Positions 1 through 9,158 are shown, counted from the first letter of the stretch. The stretch is DNA of 64,000 nucleotides from Minwuia sp. (GCA_029210175.1 JARGPL010000019.1:124001-188000), one strand, 5' to 3'. Numbers and translations are program-made. The notes: a model not told the origin generated them from the letters alone.

Positions 1-1
1 G

Positions 2-115
2 ACACCGCATGTCGGGTACGTATCCGACGACACCTGGCAGATGTTTCACGCGCAGATGCTGGAAAACATTCTGGGGTTTCTGGACGGAAACCCTCATCGC
101 GTCATCAGCGACTGA
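2..115 (+). CDS. D-2-hydroxyacid dehydrogenase family protein, C-terminal end (partial)
   Basis: Only the last 37 codons are in the window, and the gene starts before base 1. The tail reads TPHVGYVSDDTWQMF near its start and ends in a short helix and strand. It resembles the C-terminus of NAD-dependent D-isomer 2-hydroxyacid dehydrogenases (the SerA/formate dehydrogenase-like fold), where a TPH(I/V)GY(V) stretch carries the catalytic histidine just before the final helix. The visible His is in that place. The substrate cannot be judged from this fragment. The family call rests on one motif and moderate resemblance. Confidence 0.6.
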   Translation, partial: TPHVGYVSDDTWQMFHAQMLENILGFLDGNPHRVISD

Positions 116-136
116 GGGGTGCCGGACCAGGCAGCT

Positions 137-168
137 TGCCGTCACCCCTGCACTCAGGGGTGACGGCA
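137..168. terminator. Bidirectional hairpin between convergent genes
   Basis: A perfect inverted repeat with 14-bp arms (TGCCGTCACCCCTG and its complement) and a 4-nt loop lies between the hydroxyacid dehydrogenase stop at 115 and the convergent glutathione transferase stop at 185. No long T run follows on either strand. Its placement suggests a shared terminator or 3' stabilising hairpin. Confidence 0.65.
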
Positions 169-184
169 GCAGGTACGTTCAGGA

Positions 185-1051
185 TCAGCTCGGGGCTTCG
201 ATCTTGTCCTGGGTCTTGGTCTCGAAATCGCTGGCGTCGTGGCGTTCGCGCAGCTGTGATGCCGGATCACCGAAGGAACGATTGACCATGCGGCCACGCT
301 TGACCGCCGGGCGTGCACCGATCTCCTTGGTCCAGCGGTTCATGTGCTTGTAGGACGCGGTGTCCAGGAACTCCGCCGCTTCATAGACGGCATTGTTCAC
401 CAGCGCGCCGTACCAGGGCCAGATTGCCATGTCGGCAATGGTGTACGCGTCACCGGCGATGAACCTGTTGTCGGCAAGCTGGCGGTCCAGCACGTCCAGC
501 TGCCGCTTCACTTCCATCGCGAAGCGGTTGATGGGGTATTCCATCTTCGACGGCGCATAGGCGTAGAAGTGACCGAAGCCGCCGCCCAGATACGGGGCGC
601 TGCCCATCTGCCAGAACAGCCAGTTGAGGGTTTCGGCCCGCTTCGCCGGATCCGTCGGCATGAACGCACCAAACTTTTCCGCCAGGTACAGCAGGATGCT
701 GCCGGATTCGAACAGCCGTGTCGGCGTCGGCGTGCTGTGATCCATCAGTGCCGGTATCTTCGAGTTCGGGTTGATGGCAACGAAGTCACTGCCGAACTGG
801 TTGCCTTCACCGATATTGATCAGCCAGGCATCATATTCCGCACCGGTGTGACCTGCCGCCAGCAGTTCCTCCAGCAAGACCGTGACCTTCACGCCATTGG
901 GTGTCGCCAGCGAATAGAGCTGCAGCGGATGCTTGCCGACCGGCAGTTCCTTGTCATGCGTTGCACCGGCGATGGGACGGTTGATGTTGGCAAACTTGCC
1001 GCCACTCTCCGCATCCCATGTCCAGACTTTCGGCGGGGTGTATTCGGTCAT
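185..1051 (-). CDS. yghU: YghU-type glutathione S-transferase / disulfide-bond oxidoreductase
   Basis: The 288-residue length equals that of Escherichia coli YghU, a Nu-class glutathione transferase with disulfide-bond reductase and organic hydroperoxidase activity. Residues 43-130 form the thioredoxin-like half. TPNGVKV at 50-56 occupies the glutathione-contacting first-helix site, NPNSKIP at 94-100 is the cis-proline region, and ESGSILLYLAE at 115-125 contacts the gamma-glutamyl group. The rest is the all-helical half. The start at 1051 was chosen because an AGAAAGAGA ribosome site lies just upstream and the product then begins like YghU; an earlier in-frame start would add 15 poorly conserved residues. 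It is cytosolic. The gene is divergent from the flavin monooxygenase, so roles in detoxification are plausible but not shown. Confidence 0.88.
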   Translation of the reverse strand: MTEYTPPKVWTWDAESGGKFANINRPIAGATHDKELPVGKHPLQLYSLATPNGVKVTVLLEELLAAGHTGAEYDAWLINIGEGNQFGSDFVAINPNSKIPALMDHSTPTPTRLFESGSILLYLAEKFGAFMPTDPAKRAETLNWLFWQMGSAPYLGGGFGHFYAYAPSKMEYPINRFAMEVKRQLDVLDRQLADNRFIAGDAYTIADMAIWPWYGALVNNAVYEAAEFLDTASYKHMNRWTKEIGARPAVKRGRMVNRSFGDPASQLRERHDASDFETKTQDKIEAPS

Positions 1052-1290
1052 GATCTGAAATCTCTTTCTGTCTTGATTGTGACGGACCCGGGGCACGCAT
1101 CACTCTTCGCAAATGGCTCCTCTGCCGCGTGCCGATCCTGGTCGGGATCGTGCGGCCTGCCCCTTCATCTAGCCATCCTGCCACGAAAGGAAAGCCCCTG
1201 AAGCCGTCTTTGCAGCGGCCACACAACAGCTTGAAATACCCTGCATTCAGCCGGAAGGTGGCAGCCACTTCAGTTGTCGGGAGAACAATC

Positions 1291-3096
1291 ATGGCCAGCG
1301 GCACGGTTACGGAAACCATCGACAGGGACGCCATTCGCCGGAAATATCTGGCCGAACGGGACAAGCGTGTGCGCAGCGATGGCAACAGCCAGTACCTGCG
1401 GCTGGAGGGACAGCTGGCGCACTATCTCGACGACCCGTACACACCCCGCACCGAACGGGACGCGAAGACTGACCATGTGACATTTGCCTTCATCGGCGGC
1501 GGTTTCGCGGGCCTTGTCACGGGTGCCCGACTGGTCGAGGCCGGTATCAGGGATGTGCGCATCATCGAAAAGGGCGGGGACTTCGGTGGCACCTGGTACT
1601 GGAACCGCTACCCCGGTGCCCAGTGCGATACCGCGTCGATGATCTACATGCCAATGCTGGAAGAGACCGGGCACATGCCAAGCGAGAAATACGCGCATGC
1701 ACCGGAAATACTGGCCCATTGCCATCGCATCGGTCGCCAGTACGGCCTCTACGACAACGCCCTGTTCCATACCGAGGTTTCATCGCTGGTCTGGGACCAG
1801 GCGCAGCAGCACTGGCTGGTGGAGACCAATCGCGGCGATACCTTCACGGCGCAGTTTGTTGGCATGGGCACCGGACCGCTGCATGTCCCGAAACTGCCCG
1901 GCATTCCGGGGATCGCGGATTTTGCAGGCCATTCCTTCCACACCAGCCGCTGGGACTATGACTATACCGGTGGCGATCCGGCGGGCGCACCGCTGGACCG
2001 CCTGACCGACAAGCGGGTGGCGATCATCGGCACTGGTGCCACGTCCGTCCAGTGCGTGCCCCATCTCGCCCGTGCCTGCAAGGGTCTGTTCGTGTTTCAG
2101 CGGACGCCGTCATCCGTCGACATTCGCAACAATGAACCTATCGATGCCAACTGGTTCGCCGAAATCGCGACACCCGGCTGGCAACAGCGCTGGCTGGAGA
2201 ACTTCACGGAGAACCAGGCCGGCGGCCGTGCCAGCGTCGATCTGGTTCAGGATGGCTGGACCGACCTGGCGCGCAGGATCCGCGAGAAGATCATGCAACT
2301 GCCGCCCGATCAGCGGACGCCCAAGCAGATGCTCGCCGCCTATGAGGACGCCGATTTCGAGAAGATGGAGGAAATCCGCGCGCGGGCACAGGCGATTGTC
2401 GATGATCCGGACACGGCGGAGAATCTGAAAGCCTGGTATCGGCAGCTCTGCAAGCGCCCGTGTTTCCATGATTCCTATCTGCAGGCATTCAATGAACCTG
2501 CCGCGCACCTGATCGACACAGATGGTCAGGGCGTGGAACGGATCACCGCGACAGGTGTCGTCGTGGACGGTCAGGAATATCCGGTCGACTGCATCATCTA
2601 CGCCTCCGGTTTCGAGGTCGGGACCGAGTGGACGCAAAGGGCGGGGTTTGATCTTGTCGGGCGCGAGGGCAAGCGGTTGTCGGAACACTGGGCGCAGGGG
2701 ATGCGCACCAAGCACGGCACCCACGTCCACGGGTTCCCGAACGCGTTCATCGTTCAGCCGACCCAGGGTGCGCAGCTGATCTCCAACGTGCCGCACAATC
2801 TGACAGAGGCCGGGCGGACCATCGCCATGATCGTGCGGCATGCAATGGATACGGGCGCGTCCGAGGTCGAACTGACGGTCGAAGCCGAGCAGGCATGGAT
2901 CGATCTGCTGTTGTCCGGTGCAGGCCGGATGATCGGGTCCCCCGACTGCACCCCGGGCTATTACAACAATGAGGGCCAGACACCCGGGCCAGCCGCGCGG
3001 TTGAACGTCGGCTACCCGGCCGGTCCTTCAGCGTATTTCAGGTATCTCGCCACATGGCGCGAAAGTGGTGATTTCGCCGGGTTGGCTTTCCGCTGA
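1291..3096 (+). CDS. Flavin-containing Baeyer-Villiger monooxygenase
   Basis: This is a 601-residue Type I Baeyer-Villiger monooxygenase, which uses NADPH, O2 and bound FAD to turn ketones into esters or lactones. The FAD Rossmann motif GGGFAG is at 69-74. The family fingerprint FxGxxxHxxxW is complete (F211, G213, H217, W221). The second, NADPH-binding motif GTGATS is at 247-252. About 40 residues precede the FAD domain and include IRRKYLAERDKRVR. This N-terminal extension and the length recall the cyclopentadecanone and steroid monooxygenase subgroup, which acts on bulky ketones; the substrate is otherwise unknown. ATG at 1291 follows GGGAGAAC. In-frame starts further upstream add low-complexity sequence only. 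Confidence 0.9.
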   Translation: MASGTVTETIDRDAIRRKYLAERDKRVRSDGNSQYLRLEGQLAHYLDDPYTPRTERDAKTDHVTFAFIGGGFAGLVTGARLVEAGIRDVRIIEKGGDFGGTWYWNRYPGAQCDTASMIYMPMLEETGHMPSEKYAHAPEILAHCHRIGRQYGLYDNALFHTEVSSLVWDQAQQHWLVETNRGDTFTAQFVGMGTGPLHVPKLPGIPGIADFAGHSFHTSRWDYDYTGGDPAGAPLDRLTDKRVAIIGTGATSVQCVPHLARACKGLFVFQRTPSSVDIRNNEPIDANWFAEIATPGWQQRWLENFTENQAGGRASVDLVQDGWTDLARRIREKIMQLPPDQRTPKQMLAAYEDADFEKMEEIRARAQAIVDDPDTAENLKAWYRQLCKRPCFHDSYLQAFNEPAAHLIDTDGQGVERITATGVVVDGQEYPVDCIIYASGFEVGTEWTQRAGFDLVGREGKRLSEHWAQGMRTKHGTHVHGFPNAFIVQPTQGAQLISNVPHNLTEAGRTIAMIVRHAMDTGASEVELTVEAEQAWIDLLLSGAGRMIGSPDCTPGYYNNEGQTPGPAARLNVGYPAGPSAYFRYLATWRESGDFAGLAFR

Positions 3097-3148
3097 AATC
3101 CACAATTTCCCATGATTTCCCAAAGGCCCGGATCTGGCGTTGCCGCCA

Positions 3149-4081
3149 TCATGACCGGGCGGCGAAGACACCTTTCAGGCCCTGTGGCATGCCGCCGTCA
3201 CGATGGCTGAAGATGTACGCCGCGATCACGACAGCCAGTGCCACGACATATGGCAGGATCGCCAGCAGGTGGCTCGACACTTCCAGTCCACCCGCCTGTA
3301 ACCGCAGGACAGCCGCCTCCGCCGCACCGAATGCCAGCACCACCGGTGGCACCAGCCAGGGGTTCCAGCGGGCGACGATTACCAGACCGACCGCGACGAG
3401 ACCCCGGCCCTTGGTCATTTCCTGCGCCCAGGTCTGGGTGTAGTCCACCGACAGCACCGCGCCGCCAAGCCCGGCGAGAAATCCGGCGACAAGCACACCC
3501 GAGACCTGGATACGGGCAACCGACAGACCGGCGGCGCGCGCGGCGTCCGGGGCCTCCCCCACCGTGCGCCATGCCAGCCCGGGTCGCGTCCGATACAGCA
3601 TCGCTGCGGCGACCGCGATAGTCAGGAATGCCAGCGGCGCGGTCCAGCTGAGATTGTCCAGCAGCTGCGCCAGGACAGGCATGCCTTCCAGCCATGACCC
3701 GCCGATGCTGCCAGCAGCATCGACCTGTGCACCAACGAAGGATCGCCCGAAGAACGACGTGATACCGAGGCCGATCATCCAGACCGCCAAACCGCTGCCA
3801 AACTGATTGGCCCCCAACCCGACACACAACCCCGCATGGACAGACGAAAGCAACAATCCGGCACCACCACCGGCGAGCAGACCGAGTGTCGGGCTGCCCG
3901 TCGTTGCTGCCACCGCAAAGCCGAAACAGGCCCCGGCCAGCATCTCCCCTTCTATGCCCAGATTGATGATGCCGACCCGCTGGCTGAGTGTTTCGCCCAG
4001 TGTGACGAACAGCAGCGGAGTCGCGCTGCGCAGGATGGCGGCAACCCAGCCTGCAACCAGTATCCATGCCGCCTCATCCAC
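3149..4081 (-). CDS. BMP-type ABC transporter permease (second)
   Basis: A 310-residue inner-membrane permease of the ribose/nucleoside import class (BPD_transp_2, like YufQ). It is almost entirely hydrophobic with about eight to nine predicted helices. The segment GETLSQRVGIINLGIEGEM near residues 27-45 is the hallmark found in permeases paired with BMP-family binding proteins. The start overlaps the 3' end of the other permease by 8 bp, so the two subunits are probably translationally coupled and form the heterodimeric channel. It is the last gene of a six-gene operon. No clear T-rich terminator lies between its stop and the convergent monooxygenase. Confidence 0.9.
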   Translation of the reverse strand: MDEAAWILVAGWVAAILRSATPLLFVTLGETLSQRVGIINLGIEGEMLAGACFGFAVAATTGSPTLGLLAGGGAGLLLSSVHAGLCVGLGANQFGSGLAVWMIGLGITSFFGRSFVGAQVDAAGSIGGSWLEGMPVLAQLLDNLSWTAPLAFLTIAVAAAMLYRTRPGLAWRTVGEAPDAARAAGLSVARIQVSGVLVAGFLAGLGGAVLSVDYTQTWAQEMTKGRGLVAVGLVIVARWNPWLVPPVVLAFGAAEAAVLRLQAGGLEVSSHLLAILPYVVALAVVIAAYIFSHRDGGMPQGLKGVFAARS

Positions 4082-5117
4082 GGCGTGCCCTCCAGAGACG
4101 GATCAGCCCCGGCACGGCGAGCGCGGTCGCAAACAACAGTCCCTGAAGCACGATGGCGCTGGATGCGGGGATCTTGTTGAAAAGCTGCAGCGTATCCCCA
4201 GCCGCAATCAACCCGCCGATCAGGAACGAGACCGGGATCGCCAGCAACGCATTGTGGCCAGCCAGCCAGGCCACCAGAAAACCGGTCAGGCCATAACCGA
4301 CCGAAATACCTGGCTGTAATCGCCCCTGAATGGCAGATGCTTCCGTGATACCTGCCAGACCGGCAAAGACACCCCCAAACGCCATGACGATGATCGCCTG
4401 ACGCTGGAAATCGAGGCCCATCATCCGGCCTACCCTGGCATTGCCCTTCAGCACATCCAGCCCCTGCCCCCAGCGGCTGTAGCGAAACAGCACCTGCAGC
4501 GACAAGGCTGCGACCACTGCGATCAGCAGACCAGCGTGCACTCGCGTACCGAACATGAATGGCAGCACGGACGCATCGGGGAAGGCTATCGTGGCAGGCC
4601 AGCCAAGGTTGGCCAGATCCTTCCATGGGCCGTAGACGGCGGCGCTGACCAGCAGCACGGCAATATAGTTCAGCAGCAGGGTCGTGATCGTTTCATTGAC
4701 CTGAAACCGGGCACGCAGGACGCCCGGCAGCCAGCCCCAGATCGCGCCACCGACGGCACCACCGATCAGGATACCTGGCATCAGCAGCCAGCCGCCGTAA
4801 GGCACGGCCAGCAGCATGACGAAAGTCCCGACAAGCGCCCCGATGTAGAGCTGCCCCTCAGCGCCGACAGAGATCAGGCCAAGGCGCGCGGGAATGATCG
4901 CCGCAAGCGCGCAGAACAGGATTGGCGTTGTCTTCACCAGCGATTCCGACAGCGAGTAGCTGTCACCGACGGCATAGGTGACCATCGCAAGCAGGGTCTG
5001 AAAGGGCGGCTCGCCAATGAAGGCAAAGAACCCCATGGCCACAAGGATGAAGGCGAACGCCGACAACAGGGCGGTAAGCGCCCGCTCCGCCTGCTGCGAT
5101 TGACCGATCACGCGCAT
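4074..5117 (-). CDS. BMP-type ABC transporter permease (first)
   Basis: A 347-residue inner-membrane permease resembling YufP of nucleoside-type ABC importers. It has about nine to ten hydrophobic segments. The cytoplasmic loop LGLISVGAEGQLYIGAL around residues 78-94 matches the conserved 'INIGAEGQL' region of the family, and GNARVGRMMGLDFQRQ later is the expected ATPase-coupling region. Its start overlaps the ATPase gene by 10 bp and its end overlaps the second permease. Together with the binding protein and ATPase it should form a complete importer. Confidence 0.9.
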   Translation of the reverse strand: MRVIGQSQQAERALTALLSAFAFILVAMGFFAFIGEPPFQTLLAMVTYAVGDSYSLSESLVKTTPILFCALAAIIPARLGLISVGAEGQLYIGALVGTFVMLLAVPYGGWLLMPGILIGGAVGGAIWGWLPGVLRARFQVNETITTLLLNYIAVLLVSAAVYGPWKDLANLGWPATIAFPDASVLPFMFGTRVHAGLLIAVVAALSLQVLFRYSRWGQGLDVLKGNARVGRMMGLDFQRQAIIVMAFGGVFAGLAGITEASAIQGRLQPGISVGYGLTGFLVAWLAGHNALLAIPVSFLIGGLIAAGDTLQLFNKIPASSAIVLQGLLFATALAVPGLIRLWRARRG

Positions 5118-6619
5118 TGTGGCAGTGCTCCCAACAGCATCAGATCGCCGATCTCGGCACGACTGGCACTTGCCCAGTCACGCACACCGACGATCCGCCC
5201 GCCATGCAGGACCGCGATGCGATGGGCATAATCCAGCAGGTCATCCAGTTCCTCGGATATCCAGATGATCGCCGCACCCCGGTCCAGATGCTCAAACAGA
5301 TTGCGGTAGACCGCGCGTGTGGCCGCCACGTCCAGCCCCATGGTGGGGTAGCAGGCAACGATCAGGGACGGCGCACCGGCTAGTTCCCGCCCCAGCACCA
5401 GCTTCTGCAGGTTGCCGCCAGACAGGGTACCCGCTTTCCGCATCGGCTCAGGTGGGCGGACGTCAGCGCTCTCAAGCAGGGCGCGGGCATCCGCGTCCTG
5501 TTGCTGGCGGCTGAACTGCCAGAACCGGCGCTGCAGGATGCTGCGCATTCCCAGGTTGGCCGACAGGTCCAAGTCAGGGACAACCGCATTGTGCACCGGC
5601 TGTTCCGGCACATAGGCGACTCGCCCGTCCGGAATGCGTGGCTTCGGCGTCCAGGCGACCGAATGCCCGTCGACGATCACATCGCCACCGCGCAGTGGAT
5701 GCAAACCGACCAGAGCGTCCGCGAGAACTGTCTGACCGTTGCCCACGACACCGGCGATCCCGAGCAGTTCACCCGCGCAGACCTCCAGATCGATGTTGGC
5801 CACGCTGCTCGTCTCCGTGTCAGCGGCGAGCTTGCGCACGATTACCCTCGGCGTTGTGGACGCAGGTGCTGACGGGCGATCCGCAGTTGCAGGGCTGGCT
5901 GTGCCGATCATCAGCTCCACCATCTGCTGGCGGGAAAGGTCGGCGCTGGGACCGGCATGCACCATGCGACCCCGGTGCATGATTGCGGTGTGATCGGCAC
6001 AGGCCTCAACATCGGCCAGCTTGTGCGTGATCATGATGACGGCCGCGCCATCGGCCACCAGCGTCTCGATGAAGCCATAGAGGCGCTTCGTCTCGGTCGG
6101 GGTCAGGACCGACGTTGGCTCATCAAGGATGATGGTCCGTGCATTCAGGTTGAGCACCTTTGCCAGTTCGATCAGCTGCCTCTCGCCGACCGCGAGGTCA
6201 GCAACGCGTGACCGGGGATCGATGTCAGGTGCCAGACGCGCCAGCACTTCCAGTACAGCCGTCAGGGCCCGGGATCCGGGCACATGCAGCCAGGGTGCGG
6301 TCGGGCTGGCGAGCAGCAGGTTTTCCTGCACGGTCAGCGCGGGCGCCAGCGAAAACTGCTGGAATACCATGCCGATGCCGGCCGCCATCGCCTCGAAAGG
6401 TCCCCGGAAATTCTGCTGCACTCCATCAATGCTGATCGTTCCGGAATCCGCGTGAGTGATGCCATAGAGAACCTTCATCAAGGTGCTCTTGCCTGCGCCA
6501 TTCTCTCCCAGCAGCGCGAGGCACGCACCAGACGCTATGTCTAGATCCACATCGTCATTGGCGGTCAGCGCCCCGAAACGCTTGTTGATGCCACGCAGCG
6601 CGATGTGGCGACCGGTCAT
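5108..6619 (-). CDS. BMP-type ABC importer ATPase with two nucleotide-binding domains
   Basis: A 503-residue tandem ATPase of the sugar/nucleoside importer class (RbsA/YufO-like). Domain 1 has Walker A GENGAGKST at 38-46, the signature-like VGERQLIELAKVL and Walker B TIILDEPTSVL. Domain 2 starts near residue 255; its Walker A is the degenerate GVVGNGQT usual for this class, and it keeps the intact signature LSGGNLQK. Start and stop overlap the RidA gene (ATGA) and the first permease. It energises uptake by the two permeases. The likely cargo is a nucleoside-, purine- or pyrimidine-like compound, judged from the binding-protein family and the linked amidohydrolase. Confidence 0.92.
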   Translation of the reverse strand: MTGRHIALRGINKRFGALTANDDVDLDIASGACLALLGENGAGKSTLMKVLYGITHADSGTISIDGVQQNFRGPFEAMAAGIGMVFQQFSLAPALTVQENLLLASPTAPWLHVPGSRALTAVLEVLARLAPDIDPRSRVADLAVGERQLIELAKVLNLNARTIILDEPTSVLTPTETKRLYGFIETLVADGAAVIMITHKLADVEACADHTAIMHRGRMVHAGPSADLSRQQMVELMIGTASPATADRPSAPASTTPRVIVRKLAADTETSSVANIDLEVCAGELLGIAGVVGNGQTVLADALVGLHPLRGGDVIVDGHSVAWTPKPRIPDGRVAYVPEQPVHNAVVPDLDLSANLGMRSILQRRFWQFSRQQQDADARALLESADVRPPEPMRKAGTLSGGNLQKLVLGRELAGAPSLIVACYPTMGLDVAATRAVYRNLFEHLDRGAAIIWISEELDDLLDYAHRIAVLHGGRIVGVRDWASASRAEIGDLMLLGALPQCA

Positions 6620-7089
6620 CAGTCCACCTTCAGCATGAACATGGCGTCCACCTCAACTGCCGCGCGCTGCGGCAGGGTCTCGACACCAACCGCAGTGCGT
6701 GCATGCGCCCCGACATCGCCGAAGAATTCATGCATCAGGTCCGATGCGCCGTTGATCACCTTGGGCACGAACGCAAAGTCGGCCGGCGCATTGACGAAGC
6801 CACCGAGCCGCAGGCAGCCACCAACCCGATCCAGATTGTCCTCGCACGCCAGCGCCAGCGCCGCGATGAGATTCAGACCGCAGACCCGGGCTGCTGCCTG
6901 CCCGGCCTCTATGTCATGATCAAGCCCGATCTTGCCGGTCAGGGTCATCGTGCCATTCCATTCGCAGGTCTGACCCGCGAGGATCACCAGCGATCCACAG
7001 GTTCTGAAAGGCAGAAAGTTGGCAATGGGCATGGGCACGCGGGGCAGTTCGATCCCCAGCTCAGCCGCACGGGCGGTAAAGGTCTCCAT
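6619..7089 (-). CDS. RidA/YjgF family protein
   Basis: A 156-residue member of the RidA/YjgF/UK114 family, of the longer 150-residue subtype. RidA proteins deaminate reactive enamine or imine intermediates, and the RutC subgroup works in pyrimidine breakdown. The HARTAVGV stretch near residues 128-135 carries the arginine that binds the substrate carboxylate in active members. The gene is joined by ATGA overlaps to the amidohydrolase upstream and the ATPase downstream, so a role in processing the imported compound is likely. The exact reaction is unknown. Confidence 0.88.
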   Translation of the reverse strand: METFTARAAELGIELPRVPMPIANFLPFRTCGSLVILAGQTCEWNGTMTLTGKIGLDHDIEAGQAAARVCGLNLIAALALACEDNLDRVGGCLRLGGFVNAPADFAFVPKVINGASDLMHEFFGDVGAHARTAVGVETLPQRAAVEVDAMFMLKVD

Positions 7090-7883
7090 CAGACAGCACT
7101 CCCGTTCAGGCCAGACAGAAGTGCCTCGGATTCAGCAACGAACCCATAGAGCAGCTTCACGTTGTAAAGTACTGACTGGACGCAATAATCGGGAGATGTG
7201 GTTGCGGTCGCATCGGACACGAGAATGGTGTCGTAGCCAAGAAAACTGGCGTCTTCCAGAGTTGTCATCACGCACTGATCCATGTTCACACCACCGATGA
7301 ACAGGGTCTTTATGCCGAGGTTGCGCAGCACCGCATCGGTCTCCGTGTCCCAGAAAGCGCTGAAGCGATGCTTGGTGATCTGAATATCTTGATCGCCCGG
7401 GTGAATTTCATCGACCACTTCCGCGCCCCAGCTGCCCCACCGCAGGACCTCTGACCGCGTGCCAGGAACCGGGCTGGCGAGATCCACCTCATCCCCGCCC
7501 GGATTATGGGCATGCAAAAGGGATGGATGAATGTTCAGCAGATCCTTGCGGACCCCCCAATTGACCCAGATGACCGGCAGGTCTGCGGACCGGAAACCTG
7601 CGATCAGGTTCTTCAAGGGTGCAATCGGCGCGCAGTTCGGACTCACGTCGATTCCTCGGCTGTGCAGCCAGCCGCCTTCCGTGCAGAAGTCATTCTGCAT
7701 GTCGACGATCACCAGTGCCGACTTGTTGGCATCGACCACGATGTCCTGCGGCTCGGCCTTCACCGCCACGGGCTTCGGCGCAGGCACCGGCCGGGTCATG
7801 TCGACCCGATCCGGCGCCACACGCCAGCTCTCCCCGGGGACGGCGCCCATCATCTTGCCGCCCCCTTGTCCTGCGTCGTTCAT
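7089..7883 (-). CDS. Isochorismatase-family cysteine hydrolase, RutB-like
   Basis: A 264-residue cysteine hydrolase. The catalytic triad is visible: Asp61 in VIVDMQNDF, Lys171 in ITKHRFSAF and Cys204 in GVNMDQCV. The stretch GSWGAEVVDEI and the regions around Lys and Cys resemble ureidoacrylate amidohydrolase RutB more than biuret or nicotinamide hydrolases. Family members cleave C-N bonds in carbamoyl or ureido compounds. About 50 residues precede the core, a longer N-terminus than in RutB. The gene is coupled by ATGA overlaps to the binding protein and RidA, so it probably hydrolyses the transported substrate or its first product. The substrate is inferred only. Confidence 0.85.
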   Translation of the reverse strand: MNDAGQGGGKMMGAVPGESWRVAPDRVDMTRPVPAPKPVAVKAEPQDIVVDANKSALVIVDMQNDFCTEGGWLHSRGIDVSPNCAPIAPLKNLIAGFRSADLPVIWVNWGVRKDLLNIHPSLLHAHNPGGDEVDLASPVPGTRSEVLRWGSWGAEVVDEIHPGDQDIQITKHRFSAFWDTETDAVLRNLGIKTLFIGGVNMDQCVMTTLEDASFLGYDTILVSDATATTSPDYCVQSVLYNVKLLYGFVAESEALLSGLNGSAV

Positions 7884-8944
7884 CAGTTGCTGGCTCCGAT
7901 CACGCCCTTGACCAGATAATTCATGCTCTCGATCTGCTCCATGCTCATGGTCTCACCCTCCTTCAGGATGACCGTGCCATCCTGATGGCTGACAGGCCCG
8001 GACCAGACTTCCCTGTCGCCCTTGATGATCGCATCCTTCAGCGCCAGTACCTTGGCCTGCACGTCGGCAGGAACAGCCATGCCGAAGGGATCAAGCACAG
8101 CATGGCCGCTGGCCAGATTGCCACGCACATGACCCGGCTTCCAGGTGCCCGCCTTGATGTCCTTCACCATGCCGACCATCATCGGGCCCCAGTTCCAGGA
8201 CACGCCGGTCAGCCAGGCATTCGGGACCCGGTCGGAAATGTCCACGTCCTTGCCAATGATGAAGACGTTCCGCTTTTCAGCTGTCTGCCCGATGGTGATC
8301 GGCGAATCCACCTGTTCGGCGATGACATCGATACCCTGGTCCGCGAACGCGTTCACAGCCTCGGCTTCCTTCTGCGGCTCCCACCAGCCGCCAGTCCAGA
8401 CCACCGTTGTGGTCACATCTGGATTGACCAACTGCGCCCCCAGCGTGAAGGCGTTGATGGAGCGGAAGAGCTGCGGAATCTGGAACGCACCGACAAAGCC
8501 GAGCTTGTTGCTCTTGGTCACGGAACCTGCGACCACACCGGCGAGATACATGCCGTCATCGGAATCCGCCCAGTAGGTGCCGACATTGGCGGACGTCTTC
8601 AGTCCACCAGCGTGCAGGAACGCCACGTTCGGGTACTTCTTGCCAACCTTGATTGCATGGTCGAGATAGCCGTAGCTGGTCGCGAAGATGATGTTGTGAT
8701 CGGTGTTGATCAGCCGCTCCATCACCCGTTCCACTTCTGCGGACTCCGGAATGGCCTCGAACGTGGTCGTGCTGACGCCATCAAACGCGGCCTCCACATC
8801 CTTGCGCCCGATGTCCATCGACATGTTGTAACCATAGTCAGCCGCTGGCCCGACATAGATAAAGCCAATCTTGTCGTTCGCCGTTGCAGCCGCCGCTACC
8901 GTTGCCATCAAACCTGCAATGGCCAGTACCAACCACTTGCTCAT
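7883..8944 (-). CDS. BMP-family ABC transporter substrate-binding protein
   Basis: A 353-residue periplasmic binding protein of the basic membrane protein (PnrA-like) family. A Sec signal peptide of about 22 residues (MSKWLVLAIAGLM then Ala-rich) has no lipobox cysteine, so the mature protein should be soluble. Early mature sequence GFIYVGPAADYGYN is the family's first beta strand and ligand loop. Members bind nucleosides, purines or riboflavin-like compounds. The start at 8944 sits behind a strong AGGAGGTAGAG ribosome site; the 12-residue upstream extension is not supported. It is the first gene of the operon and overlaps the hydrolase by ATGA. Confidence 0.92.
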   Translation of the reverse strand: MSKWLVLAIAGLMATVAAAATANDKIGFIYVGPAADYGYNMSMDIGRKDVEAAFDGVSTTTFEAIPESAEVERVMERLINTDHNIIFATSYGYLDHAIKVGKKYPNVAFLHAGGLKTSANVGTYWADSDDGMYLAGVVAGSVTKSNKLGFVGAFQIPQLFRSINAFTLGAQLVNPDVTTTVVWTGGWWEPQKEAEAVNAFADQGIDVIAEQVDSPITIGQTAEKRNVFIIGKDVDISDRVPNAWLTGVSWNWGPMMVGMVKDIKAGTWKPGHVRGNLASGHAVLDPFGMAVPADVQAKVLALKDAIIKGDREVWSGPVSHQDGTVILKEGETMSMEQIESMNYLVKGVIGASN

Positions 8945-8999
8945 CTCTACCTCCTGCAACCTCCCTGTGCAGACGACCATCGCCTGAGGGCACTAGTAA

Positions 9000-9020
9000 G
9001 TATTCATTTACAAATGTTAC
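9000..9020. promoter_or_regulatory. Candidate operator upstream of the BMP importer operon
   Basis: An AT-rich imperfect dyad, CATTT-AC-AAATG with outer GTA/TAC, lies 56-76 bp upstream of the binding-protein start in otherwise GC-rich DNA. The neighbouring TetR gene makes a TetR operator plausible. No matching second copy was found, so this is tentative. Confidence 0.3.
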
Positions 9021-9158
9021 AGGAACCATGCCAGATCGAAGATGAGGTCCGTATTCACGATTTTTCAGAGGGTTAAGTCCATCTCAAGGCCATGGGCCAG
9101 TCGTTGATACCGCCAACATGCACGGGAAACAGTCAGTCTGATCGGCTCCGCCCATTTA

